Origin: Opitutaceae bacterium
GTDB taxonomy: Bacteria; Verrucomicrobiota; Verrucomicrobiia; Opitutales; Opitutaceae
Length of the DNA stretch: 45,185 bases
Direction: 5' to 3'
NCBI GenBank assembly: GCA_028281165.1
Contig: JANQKI010000010.1
Location: forward strand, 1-45,185
Part shown: positions 26,535 to 34,935 of the stretch, piece after piece
Position numbering within the stretch: the first letter of the stretch is position 1
How the letters are laid out: the number at the start of each line of letters is the position of its first letter
The notes under the pieces: model-generated
Told to the model about the DNA's origin: nothing
What the model saw: only the letters and a program-made list of their open reading frames with translations
The model's database searches: none
Program-made: the position numbers and the translations under genes

Positions 26535-29111
26535 ATGAACAATCTGAAATCCCTCCTTACACGCTCTGTGGCACTACTCGCTCTTTTTGGGCTCTGTTTG
26601 TCGGCTGGGTACAGTCAAAGCGAGATCGACACCAAGATTCGATTGATGTCGGAAGCCTTGCAGGCTCGTGATGCTGGGAATTTGAATACGGCTAAACAGC
26701 GACTCGAAGAGCTCTTGGAGATAACGCCTAACGACGCTTCCGTGCAGCGTATCCTGGCCAACGTCGAAAATATGATCGCGGAGCAGGCTCAACTTGGATC
26801 GAGCGGCAATACCAGTTCAGCCGTATCTCCGGGCAGGGGAGCAGCGTTGCAAAGCGAAGCTGAGTACTTGGCTCGTCTCGAGGCGGAGCGTATTGAGAAA
26901 ACCATGCAAAGCGCCCGCGAGATTAGAGAGATCGCTCTGCGGCAATCTCGACGAGGCGACTTCACGCTCGCATTGCAAACCATTGAGAAAGCGATCGAGA
27001 CGCTAGAACCAAATCCGATGACGCAGACGCTGATCGACGATCTTAAACGTGAACAGCGTGACATCCTCCGTCAGCAGTCTCTCTTCCAGGCTAAGAGAAG
27101 TTCGGTTTCTTCATCCGGTGGCGACTCCTTGCCAATAGAACAAATTAGTCCCGATTTTGTTAACTTGCAGCAGGAGATCGAAGCGCTCTCCCTTCGCGGC
27201 CGGAGCCAGTTTTTCGCTGGCGATATCGATGGGGCGGAAGCCACTTTCAAGCAGATCGAGGCCTTGGATCCGAACAATGCTATGGCTAAAAGCTTTTTGG
27301 TTCGCATCTCTCGTGAGCGTCAATCCATGGCCTACCTCAATAAGCTCAAGACCCGCGAGCAACTGCTTGAAGAAGTCTCGAGCGCCTGGCAGCGACCAGG
27401 GATTTATGAAGAGCGTCCTGACATCAATCCTACGGTTATGGGCCCCGCTCCTCTTTTGCAAAAGCTCAACAGCATTATTATCTCAGAGGTAGATTTTACG
27501 GACTTGGATCTAAATGTAGTGGTTAACACGCTCAGCGCGATTTCCGAGGAATTTGATAACACCGACTCAGGTCCCAGAGGTGTAAATCTTGTTCTCCTTG
27601 ATCCAGACGAATTGAACCCGACCGTTAATCTCACCGTTCGTGGTCTTTCCCTCAAGCGTATCTTGGATTTCATATCGGAAATGGTTGGATTCCAATACGA
27701 GGTTCAGCCCGACGCAGTCGTGCTTCGTCCAGGAGGCGAGCGCAGAAATCTAACCACTGATGTTTTTCCTGTTTCTCGCTCCACGGTCATTCGCATGACG
27801 GGAATGTCGACTTCCACTGGTGACGACGGTTTTGATGAGGATCCATTTGCCATCGCGGATGGTCTTGATTCTTCGGCTAGCGGCGTTGCCGACGACCGCG
27901 ATATAATAAGAAACTTCTTCCAGCAGGCGGGGGTCGATTTCGCTGGGACTGAAGGCAGTTCTCTTGCTTATGATGGATCGGCGATTATCGTTACTCAAAC
28001 CATTCGCAATCTTGATCGTATCCGAAATATCCTTAATCGCTACACGGATGTTAAACAGGTCGAGATCGAAGCTAAGTTTCTCGAAGTGCAAGAAGGCATC
28101 ATTGAAGAGCTTGGCTTCGATTGGATGGTTAACACGCAGCGGTATCCATCCTCGCGCTATCCTGATGGACCTCCAGATGGGCATTTTGAAACAGGCGAGG
28201 TGTTCCAAAGCTCGCTGCGTAGCGTAGCCCAAGCGAATTCAGCGACTTTGGTTGGCAGTGATATCGTCATCGATGGCGAAGTTGTAGACAGCATTATTCC
28301 TCCTGATCTGCCGGGTTCTATCCCATTGGGAGTCGGTAGTGTGCCTTTTACTAATATTATCGGAAGTTTGGATACAATTGATTTGAATGTTGCGATTCGA
28401 GCGCTTTCTCAGGCTTCCGGATCCGATCTCCTCAGCGCTTCTAAAGTGACGGTTCTTTCAGGCAACGAAGCTGAGATTAACGTTAGCCAAGAGTTCCGTT
28501 ATCCGACCCGCTACGGTGACACGGAAAGTAATGTCGGTACAGCAACAGGTTCGCTAGCTGGTGGCTCCGCTGGCGTGACCATTACGCCAGGTACGCCTGA
28601 AGATTTTGAAACGAAGAATATCGGGGTCCAGCTAGCCGTGACGCCAATCGTCGAAGAGGATGACTACAGTATCACGCTGGATATGAATCCTACGGTTACA
28701 GAGTTTGAAGGATTTGTTGAATACGGTGGACCCAGTATCGCCATATCGGGCAATCGGGTTGTTAAAGCTCCTCCTGGGTTCTTCCAGCCGATCTTTTCTG
28801 TACGGGAACTCTCTACAAAGGTTACTATTTGGGACGGAGCTACGGTTGTTATGGGCGGTCTTACGCGTGAAGATGTCATAACCGTTAAAGACAAGGTGCC
28901 ATTCTTTGGAGACATTCCTTTGTTCGGGCGCTTTTTCCGCTCCGAAGGAGAGAGTTCCTCGAAACGAAATTTGCTTATCTTTGTATCGGCGAATCTGGTA
29001 AGTCCTGGCGGCTCCCCCAAGCGTCAGAGCCTGCGTGGCGTCCAGCCGGGCTCAATGTATCAGAATCCTACCATCGTCACTCCAGGCGGCAGCGAGTCGC
29101 GAGCTCAGTAG
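26535..29111 (+). CDS. Type IV pilus/type II secretion secretin (Amuc_1098-like)
   Basis: Outer membrane secretin of 858 residues. The signal peptide is residues 1-28, cleaved near GYSQ. TPR-like helices run over about 33-80, 130-175 and 220-265, separated by Ser/Gly linkers. An N0/STN domain spans about 315-400, with VNLTVRGLSLKRILDFISEM. An N1-type domain follows near 475-530, with VKQVEIEAKFLEVQEGIIEELG. The beta-barrel secretin core extends to about 835, ending with VVMGGLTREDVITVKDKVPF, GDIPLFGRFF and KRNLLIFVSANLV. N-terminal TPRs in place of AMIN domains distinguish it from PilQ and match Amuc_1098. Last gene of the cluster. No lipobox is seen, so a pilotin or the TPRs may handle insertion. 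Confidence 0.93.
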   Translation: MNNLKSLLTRSVALLALFGLCLSAGYSQSEIDTKIRLMSEALQARDAGNLNTAKQRLEELLEITPNDASVQRILANVENMIAEQAQLGSSGNTSSAVSPGRGAALQSEAEYLARLEAERIEKTMQSAREIREIALRQSRRGDFTLALQTIEKAIETLEPNPMTQTLIDDLKREQRDILRQQSLFQAKRSSVSSSGGDSLPIEQISPDFVNLQQEIEALSLRGRSQFFAGDIDGAEATFKQIEALDPNNAMAKSFLVRISRERQSMAYLNKLKTREQLLEEVSSAWQRPGIYEERPDINPTVMGPAPLLQKLNSIIISEVDFTDLDLNVVVNTLSAISEEFDNTDSGPRGVNLVLLDPDELNPTVNLTVRGLSLKRILDFISEMVGFQYEVQPDAVVLRPGGERRNLTTDVFPVSRSTVIRMTGMSTSTGDDGFDEDPFAIADGLDSSASGVADDRDIIRNFFQQAGVDFAGTEGSSLAYDGSAIIVTQTIRNLDRIRNILNRYTDVKQVEIEAKFLEVQEGIIEELGFDWMVNTQRYPSSRYPDGPPDGHFETGEVFQSSLRSVAQANSATLVGSDIVIDGEVVDSIIPPDLPGSIPLGVGSVPFTNIIGSLDTIDLNVAIRALSQASGSDLLSASKVTVLSGNEAEINVSQEFRYPTRYGDTESNVGTATGSLAGGSAGVTITPGTPEDFETKNIGVQLAVTPIVEEDDYSITLDMNPTVTEFEGFVEYGGPSIAISGNRVVKAPPGFFQPIFSVRELSTKVTIWDGATVVMGGLTREDVITVKDKVPFFGDIPLFGRFFRSEGESSSKRNLLIFVSANLVSPGGSPKRQSLRGVQPGSMYQNPTIVTPGGSESRAQ

Positions 29112-29131
29112 GATTACTTGAATCTTGAATG

Positions 29132-29183
29132 TCGAACAGGGAATTCTGAACACCGAAGTTTGGTTTCGAAATTCCTTGTTCGA
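29132..29183. repeat. Inverted repeat after the secretin gene (hairpin 1)
   Basis: Arms of 14 bases at 29132-29145 and 29170-29183 pair with a single G-T wobble. The 24-base loop contains a further 5-pair inner stem. It begins 21 bases after the secretin stop. There is no long T-run, so it is not a textbook terminator. It may stabilise or end the pilus-cluster message. Confidence 0.7.
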
Positions 29184-29194
29184 TCTTCTTCTTC

Positions 29195-29229
29195 GGAATT
29201 CAAAATCACCTATTTGTGATTTGAATTCC
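29195..29229. repeat. Inverted repeat after the secretin gene (hairpin 2)
   Basis: Arms 29195-29209 and 29216-29229 pair over 14 positions with one bulged A and a 6-base loop (CTATTT). Each outer end carries GGAATTC/GAATTCC, a core also present in hairpin 1 just upstream. The pair fills most of the 144 bases between the secretin and nuclease genes and looks like a dispersed intergenic repeat. Confidence 0.7.
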
Positions 29230-29255
29230 TACTCCTGATCGTGCGACTCTAGAAA

Positions 29256-30146
29256 ATGGCAAAACACCTCCTCATCGACGGTTTCAATATGGCCTTTCGC
29301 GCCTACTATGCAGTGGCGGGTCTCTCTCGTTCCGACGGTTTTCCGACCAATGCCTTGTATGGTTGGATCGGATCTATGTGGAAGCTGTTGGATGATCAGA
29401 ATCCAGACGAAGTCGTTGTCTTCTTCGATTTAGGAGGAGCCCAAGACAAGCTGGAGTTGCTTCCCGAATACAAAGCTAATCGTGGGGAAACCCCGGAGGA
29501 TTTTGAAAAACAAGTCCCCGTTATCAAAAAGATCACTCAAGCTATGGGCTTTTCCTTGGTTGAGAAAGATGGCGTAGAGTCGGACGACCTGCTTGCCGCC
29601 TATGCCTTTCAGCTGTATCGAGAAAACAATAGCGATTCGATTCTGATCGTTAGCGCGGATAAGGATTTCGCCCAGTGCGTGAATGACCGTATCCATATGC
29701 TTTTGCCTCCACCGACTGCTAACCCCCGACTGGGCTGGCGCAATCTGGATCCTGAGGGAGTTGAGAAAAAATACGGAGTGCCGCCATCGATGATGGCTGA
29801 CTATCTTTCATTGATTGGAGATACCTCGGATAATATCCCAGGTGTTCCTGGATGTGGGCCTAAAACGGCTTCGAAGTGGCTGCTTGAATACAAGACCATC
29901 GAAGGAATCCTGCAAAACGCCAGCGAGCTTAAGCCCGTTCGTTTCCAGAACATCGTTCCCGATATGGCCGAGCAATTGGAGATCAATCAGAAGATCATCG
30001 CGTTACATTTAGCTGATCCGCCCGAATCCGTTGCCGCAGGCGAACTCAACGTAAGCGCCCTGTTGTCCGTCCTAGAGGAGATGGAGATGAAAACCCACCT
30101 AAAAGAAGCCCAGAAACGCTACGCCCAAGGCGAGTTGGCTTTGTGA
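29256..30146 (+). CDS. Stand-alone 5'-3' exonuclease (FEN/PolI N-domain family)
   Basis: A structure-specific 5' nuclease of 296 residues, equivalent to the N-terminal exonuclease domain of DNA polymerase I or to ExoIX. The acidic metal ligands appear in order: LLIDGFN (Asp8), VVFFDLGG, then GVESDDLLAAYA, VSADKDFAQ and LIGDTSDNIPGVPG. The helix-hairpin-helix GVPGCGPKTASKWLLEY completes the fold. YKANRGE matches the helical arch residues. The gene ends cleanly, with no polymerase domain downstream. It probably supports Okazaki fragment processing or repair. It is flanked by hairpin repeats upstream and the tRNA-repeat block downstream. Confidence 0.9.
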   Translation: MAKHLLIDGFNMAFRAYYAVAGLSRSDGFPTNALYGWIGSMWKLLDDQNPDEVVVFFDLGGAQDKLELLPEYKANRGETPEDFEKQVPVIKKITQAMGFSLVEKDGVESDDLLAAYAFQLYRENNSDSILIVSADKDFAQCVNDRIHMLLPPPTANPRLGWRNLDPEGVEKKYGVPPSMMADYLSLIGDTSDNIPGVPGCGPKTASKWLLEYKTIEGILQNASELKPVRFQNIVPDMAEQLEINQKIIALHLADPPESVAAGELNVSALLSVLEEMEMKTHLKEAQKRYAQGELAL

Positions 30147-30230
30147 GGGTTTTTGATTGGCCGATGGATCTGGTAGACGGGTTATACTCGATCATATTTT
30201 ACGATTTTGTCTGCCAGTTTTAGCCATGGC

Positions 30231-30405
<175 letters not shown>

Positions 30406-30554
30406 AACCTTTAAGAGGCAGCAAAATCTGCCTCTTTTCAAAGTCAAGTCAAGCATGCATGCCATAGGTGCGGATGGGTCTAATTTACATTAGACTTACC
30501 CCTTCTACATTCGATTTTCGTTTCATCTAATTTATTGATGAGAAACTACTTGCC

Positions 30555-31844
30555 CTAAAATTCCTCATCGATGCTCAGTACCTCGCCTAGCAAGGCTCGC
30601 TTGTGCTCGACGTAGTTTTCAATCTGGTGGATCGCTTCTTTCGGACCATCTTCTTCTTCGAGCGCCTTTCTCTGTTTCTCAGCGTTGGCTTTGATTTCCG
30701 GCGATCTCTCGATTCGCTCGATTTTCGAAAGGAGCCTCTCTGGCCATTTTTCCTTTTTCGCCTTCAAGCCGCAACCGAGTCGAATCACCTCATCGCTAAA
30801 AAAGGCCTGGTCGCCGATGTGTGGAACTACCAGGTGAGGTTTGCCTGCGTACAAGACAGACGCTGTTGTTCCGGCTCCTCCGTGGTGGATTACCACTGAA
30901 GCATGTTGAAACAACTGATCATGCGACATGGGACCAATTTCCAAAATATTACTGGCTTCCTTGGGAATCTTGAAACCCGACCAGCCTGGTTGAATGATGA
31001 GTTTTCGTTCATTTGGCCAGTTAGCTAGCAGTCGCTTGATATAGCCGTCAGGATCTTCATACACCATGCTGCCAAAGGTGATGATTGGAACAAGTTGATC
31101 GCCTCTAAAATCCCGTATCCGTTTCTCCATTTCATCGCTTGTTGGAGATTGCCAGCGACAGTAGCCAGTGAATTGAAAACGAGGATTGAGCTTTATCTTC
31201 GGCCGCATCAATTCCGGCGAAACGGCAACCAAGACGAGCTCTGCCGGCTTGGAGAAGAAGTCTTTAACTGGTGGTAGACCCTTCTTTTTCAGTTTTCTCG
31301 ATATTGTCTGATTGATCGCTGTATCGACAACAACATTACCGACCTTCCAGGCGAAGCGATTCCATCGCATCTGCACCCAGTTTGGAAACCCTCTCAGTCT
31401 TGGCAGTCCATGTGGAGGGTAGTAGCGTGATGGAACTGTGTTGTGAGCGAAGGCGTACGAAATAAACGGCACATCGTGGCGTTCCGCGATCGATCGATTC
31501 ATGGGAAACAAATAGGACGACACCAAACAATCGGCTCCGTCGAGAGCATCTTCCATTCCATCGATTATCGATTCGAAGTGCGGGAATGCCGCTCGGTAGA
31601 GCTCTTTCAGTTGACTGACCGGGGACTTGAGCTTCTGGAGTTTCCCCATCCAGTAAGCCAGTTCGTCATGTGTCCAATTAGGTGGTATTTGGAAAAAGGG
31701 CACACCAGCATTTTCCACATCCTTTTTAAAGGGCTTGCTAGTCGCGAATCTTACGGTGTGCCCTGCTTCTTGCAAGGCTACGGATAGGCCGATGAGAGGA
31801 AAAATGTCACCCGTTGATCCATGCGAGGTGATAACGATGTTCAT
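30555..31844 (-). CDS. UGT-like (GT1/GT28 fold) glycosyltransferase
   Basis: A GT-B glycosyltransferase of 429 residues resembling sterol and macrolide glucosyltransferases. The N-terminal domain opens MNIVITSHGSTGDIFPLIGL, the typical acceptor-side start with GSxGD. The C-terminal donor domain has ITFGSMVYEDPDG, then VIHHGGAGTTASVLYAGKPHLVVPHIGDQAFFSDEV, the nucleotide-sugar signature. No signal peptide is seen, so it acts in the cytoplasm or at the membrane face. The acceptor could be a lipid, carotenoid or secondary metabolite; nothing nearby identifies it. A TPR gene lies upstream on the same strand with 24 bases between, so the two may be cotranscribed. Confidence 0.85.
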   Translation of the reverse strand: MNIVITSHGSTGDIFPLIGLSVALQEAGHTVRFATSKPFKKDVENAGVPFFQIPPNWTHDELAYWMGKLQKLKSPVSQLKELYRAAFPHFESIIDGMEDALDGADCLVSSYLFPMNRSIAERHDVPFISYAFAHNTVPSRYYPPHGLPRLRGFPNWVQMRWNRFAWKVGNVVVDTAINQTISRKLKKKGLPPVKDFFSKPAELVLVAVSPELMRPKIKLNPRFQFTGYCRWQSPTSDEMEKRIRDFRGDQLVPIITFGSMVYEDPDGYIKRLLANWPNERKLIIQPGWSGFKIPKEASNILEIGPMSHDQLFQHASVVIHHGGAGTTASVLYAGKPHLVVPHIGDQAFFSDEVIRLGCGLKAKKEKWPERLLSKIERIERSPEIKANAEKQRKALEEEDGPKEAIHQIENYVEHKRALLGEVLSIDEEF

Positions 31845-31868
31845 TTAACGGAATCTAAAAACCGGATA

Positions 31869-32171
31869 TTAAAGATCAGCCAGCAGCTTTCTTACTTCGG
31901 CTTCCGGGGTCTCGTGGTGTTGGTCAATGGCAAGGTGTAAGGCATTTTCCAGTACTGTTTTTGCCTCTTCCTTGCGATCTAGGGCAAGCAAGCTTTTGCC
32001 TTTAAGAATCGCCGCTACCATCCATTCCCGATTTTTATTAAGGCAGATGTTCAGTGACTCGATGGCTTCCTCGTGCTTCCCCTCCTCGTGATAGGCTTGT
32101 CCTAAAGAAAAACGGAAGAGTTCATTGCCTGGATTTTTGGATACCAGTTCTTCGAACTTTGCTGATTTCAT
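31869..32171 (-). CDS. Small TPR-repeat protein
   Basis: A 100-residue protein made almost entirely of TPR-like helices: FRFSLGQAYHEEGKHEEAIE (about 20-39), then VAAILKGKSLLALDRKEEAK, then a capping helix. No signal peptide or membrane segment. TPR proteins bind peptides and scaffold complexes; the partner is unknown. It lies between the DinG-like helicase (80 bases upstream) and the glycosyltransferase (24 bases downstream), all on the minus strand. Confidence 0.8.
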   Translation of the reverse strand: MKSAKFEELVSKNPGNELFRFSLGQAYHEEGKHEEAIESLNICLNKNREWMVAAILKGKSLLALDRKEEAKTVLENALHLAIDQHHETPEAEVRKLLADL

Positions 32172-32251
32172 GAATTATGTCGTCAATGGCTAGTCATCAG
32201 TGGGATGCGTTCAAAACCTGTCAACTGCCTGCTGTTTACTGCCAACTTCAT

Positions 32252-34351
32252 TCATGAATGCCTAGGGTCCTTCCTTTGTAAAGCGTCTGGTGTCACATCT
32301 ATGTCACAAAATCGCTCTTCTCGATCGCTTTTGCTTATCCGTATAAACTTCGACTTAGGAAGGCTTTGCAAGAATTGGCGTCCATAAGATTTCTGAATCA
32401 CGCGTGAATCGAGAATGGTAATCAGTCCCTTGTCGTCCTTCTTCCTAATAAGGCGTCCAATCCCTTGACGAAATTTTATCAAGGCTTCCGGCAGGTTTAA
32501 TTCGGCGAATGGATTGCCCCCTTGTTCCTTAATGCGTTCCGACTTGGCCTCCGCTATGGGATGCGTGGGAACGTCGAAGGGAAGCCGGGTGACGACAACT
32601 TGGGAAAGGGCCGGACCTGGTACGTCAACTCCCGTCCAAAAACTATCTGTACCAAAGAGCACCCCATTCCCTGCTTTTCTAAATTCGCCAGCGATCTCTG
32701 ATCGCGACAAACCTTCGCCTTGAGCGAAAAGGGGTCGGCCTTGTTTAAGAAATCCTCCTTCTAGGGCATCGAATGCTTTTCGCAATGTCGCGTAGCTTGT
32801 GAACAAGACAAGCGAGCCTCCTGACACTTTGGATACGCAAAACTGAATATAATCAATGATTTGACTAATTGCCAAGCTAGCATCCTGCGGAGACGGTAGC
32901 GGAATATCCGTTACAACATAAACGCGAGTGTTGTTCTCATAATCGAATGGCGAATCCTCCCTTAATGCGGTCTCTTTCTCTGCGCCGACTTTTCTCTGAA
33001 AGGGCTCCATCTGGCGCGCTATTGAAAGGGTGGCGCTGGTCAGCGTCACGGACACGTTTTTGCTAAACAACTCTTCGCGGAGATACGGAGCGATATTTAT
33101 CGGAGCTGTCCGCATCGTCACGATCTGACCTTTGCGACCGCTTTTTTCCAGCCAGTGAACGTGATCGTCTTCCGCCAGCCCAATGAATCGGCGAATTCCT
33201 GCATAATATCCATGGATACGACTTCGATGATCCTTCAGCTCGTCATGCATGGGGCCGTCTTCGATCTTAGATAGAATCGTATCCAATAAGTCCACTACAG
33301 ATTTCAGCGGAGCGTTAATGACAGGTTCGCACCAGTCTTCTTCGGAAATGCGGACGATAGGGCGTTTTTCCAGCAAAGTGGCTGCTAGATAGCCAAAGAA
33401 TTCCTGGGCAGCCTCTTGGGCATCGATAATCGCCTTTAACTGATGGGCATTAGCCAGCTTTCGCACGAAGCCCGACTTTCGTTTCGGATTGAAAAGCGCT
33501 TTGAGTTGCCGATCCAGACCGTAGGAGCTGATGCGCGCTCCGAAATGCTCCGTCGCGATTTCTGCTGTGGTGTGGGCTTCGTCAACGACGAGATAATCAT
33601 CTGGCAAAAGAATGCCTTTGGTGTCCGCTGCTAGACCCCCTGCGTTTAGCAAGGCAAACAGTAGGCTATGATTGACGATTACAATTTGAGCTTTGCGGAT
33701 CTCCGCTTTTGCTCGCTGATAGTGGCAGGAATCAGGACTGCAATTTTTGCGGTTGCAGGCGGATCCGTCCGCGTTGACCGATTCCCAGACTTCCCAATTC
33801 GGCTCCGGGTTAAGTTCCTGTCGCAAGCCAGTCTTAGTAAACTGAGCCCAAGCCGCGATGCGCTGCAACTCCTCTTGTTCCTCGCTTGGGAAGAGCTCCT
33901 GGCCATTTTTCACAGCGTTGGTCAAACGAGTCGGGCAAAGGTAGTTTCCTTTGCCAACGAGCACTGCAGACTTGAAATCGAGATACTTGTTAAGCTCGGG
34001 AATGGCGGCGAACAGTTCACGGCAAATAGGGAGATCTTTTCGCTCGATCTGCTCTTGCAAGGCGATTGTATTTGAAGAGACGATACAAGGTCGCTGTGTC
34101 TCGACTGATCGAATGATCCCAGGCAATAGATAAGCTAGGCTTTTGCCGACCCCCGTTCCAGCCTCGAAGATCAGAGGCCGGTCGTCTGTCATGTATTGAG
34201 AAACCGCTAACGCCATCATTTCCTGTTGCGGACGGTATTCCAAGTCCATCGAAGCCTGGAGCCATCCACCCTCGCGAAAGACCTTGTTAATCAGATTGGG
34301 AAGATAGATCGCCGAAAGCGAACCTTCCTGGCCTTCGTTTGGAGAAATCAT
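32252..34351 (-). CDS. DinG-family ATP-dependent helicase (Fe-S, XPD-like)
   Basis: A superfamily 2 DNA helicase of 699 residues with an iron-sulfur cluster. Walker A is AGTGVGKS (64-71). Four cysteines fit the Fe-S site: Cys139 in YLCP, and Cys199, Cys204 and Cys209 in SACNRKNCSPDSC. The Walker B/DEAH box is VVDEAH (255-260). C-terminal helicase motifs include VTLTSATL, FGTDSFWTGVDVPG and FRQGIGRLIRKKDDKG. The last is motif VI, where the arginines contact ATP. There is no N-terminal exonuclease domain like that of Gram-positive DinG. It probably unwinds forked or D-loop/R-loop structures in repair. First gene of a DinG-TPR-glycosyltransferase minus-strand run. Confidence 0.9.
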   Translation of the reverse strand: MISPNEGQEGSLSAIYLPNLINKVFREGGWLQASMDLEYRPQQEMMALAVSQYMTDDRPLIFEAGTGVGKSLAYLLPGIIRSVETQRPCIVSSNTIALQEQIERKDLPICRELFAAIPELNKYLDFKSAVLVGKGNYLCPTRLTNAVKNGQELFPSEEQEELQRIAAWAQFTKTGLRQELNPEPNWEVWESVNADGSACNRKNCSPDSCHYQRAKAEIRKAQIVIVNHSLLFALLNAGGLAADTKGILLPDDYLVVDEAHTTAEIATEHFGARISSYGLDRQLKALFNPKRKSGFVRKLANAHQLKAIIDAQEAAQEFFGYLAATLLEKRPIVRISEEDWCEPVINAPLKSVVDLLDTILSKIEDGPMHDELKDHRSRIHGYYAGIRRFIGLAEDDHVHWLEKSGRKGQIVTMRTAPINIAPYLREELFSKNVSVTLTSATLSIARQMEPFQRKVGAEKETALREDSPFDYENNTRVYVVTDIPLPSPQDASLAISQIIDYIQFCVSKVSGGSLVLFTSYATLRKAFDALEGGFLKQGRPLFAQGEGLSRSEIAGEFRKAGNGVLFGTDSFWTGVDVPGPALSQVVVTRLPFDVPTHPIAEAKSERIKEQGGNPFAELNLPEALIKFRQGIGRLIRKKDDKGLITILDSRVIQKSYGRQFLQSLPKSKFIRISKSDREERFCDIDVTPDALQRKDPRHS

Positions 34352-34389
34352 TTCTTGCTGCTAGCAGTATTCAGAATTCCCATTCTTTC

Positions 34390-34932
34390 CTATTTGCAAG
34401 CGATAAAGACGAAGTCGCCCTCTGCTACTGAGTCATAAAGTTCCAGCATTTCCTGATTGAGCAGCTGAACGCATCCACCGCTCGCGGGTTGCCCAATTTT
34501 ATCTTCATGATTTGTGCCGTGTATATATATGTATCGCTTAAAACTGTCGCAGCCTTCCCCTTTGTTATGGCCAGGCTCCAATCCTTCCAGCCAAAGGATC
34601 CGCGTTGTGATAAGATTTTTGCTCTGTTCCTCTTCGCTGAGCTCCCAGTATTGTTTTCCAATGCTCACCCTGCCTTTGAAAACGGTTCCTAAGGGAGCGT
34701 TATCTCCAATTTTTCGAGCTACGCGGTGGAGTCCTTCTGGAGTACCACCTGAGTCTTGTATGCAAGAGGGCGGCTTTAAGCTCGTCGATACTCGATAGGA
34801 TTTCGATTCTTCGTTCTCATTAACGAGGGCAAGCTTCTGGCGAGGTATCGAAACGAGGAGGCATCGCGCTGAAGGCTTGATCTTCAAGCTCTGAAGCCTA
34901 TGCGTGTACGGCTGCAATAATTCCAAAGACAT
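34390..34932 (-). CDS. L,D-transpeptidase (YkuD)-like protein without signal peptide
   Basis: The catalytic domain of peptidoglycan L,D-transpeptidases, 180 residues from ATG 34932. The YkuD signature is HGTN (His138) then GQPASGGCVQL, with nucleophile Cys154. The common SHGC is SGGC here, so the His before Gly-Cys is replaced by Gly. The early strand CLLVSIPRQKLALV, the SGGTPEGLHRVARKIG block and FVFIACK at the end match the family. No signal peptide or membrane anchor is present from this start or from the upstream ATG at 35013. That earlier start would overlap asd by 78 bases, so I prefer 34932. It could be a cytoplasmic or non-classically exported enzyme. Confidence 0.82.
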   Translation of the reverse strand: MSLELLQPYTHRLQSLKIKPSARCLLVSIPRQKLALVNENEESKSYRVSTSLKPPSCIQDSGGTPEGLHRVARKIGDNAPLGTVFKGRVSIGKQYWELSEEEQSKNLITTRILWLEGLEPGHNKGEGCDSFKRYIYIHGTNHEDKIGQPASGGCVQLLNQEMLELYDSVAEGDFVFIACK

Positions 34933-34935
34933 AAA

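Noticed and set aside
29256..30146. Truncated DNA polymerase I
   Set aside because: The gene ends cleanly after the helix-hairpin-helix region and no polymerase remnant follows; stand-alone 5' nucleases are known.
32172..32251. CTGCCAAC-like short repeat words and a CATTCATGAATG palindrome after the DinG gene
   Set aside because: Too short and degenerate to define a repeat from one window.
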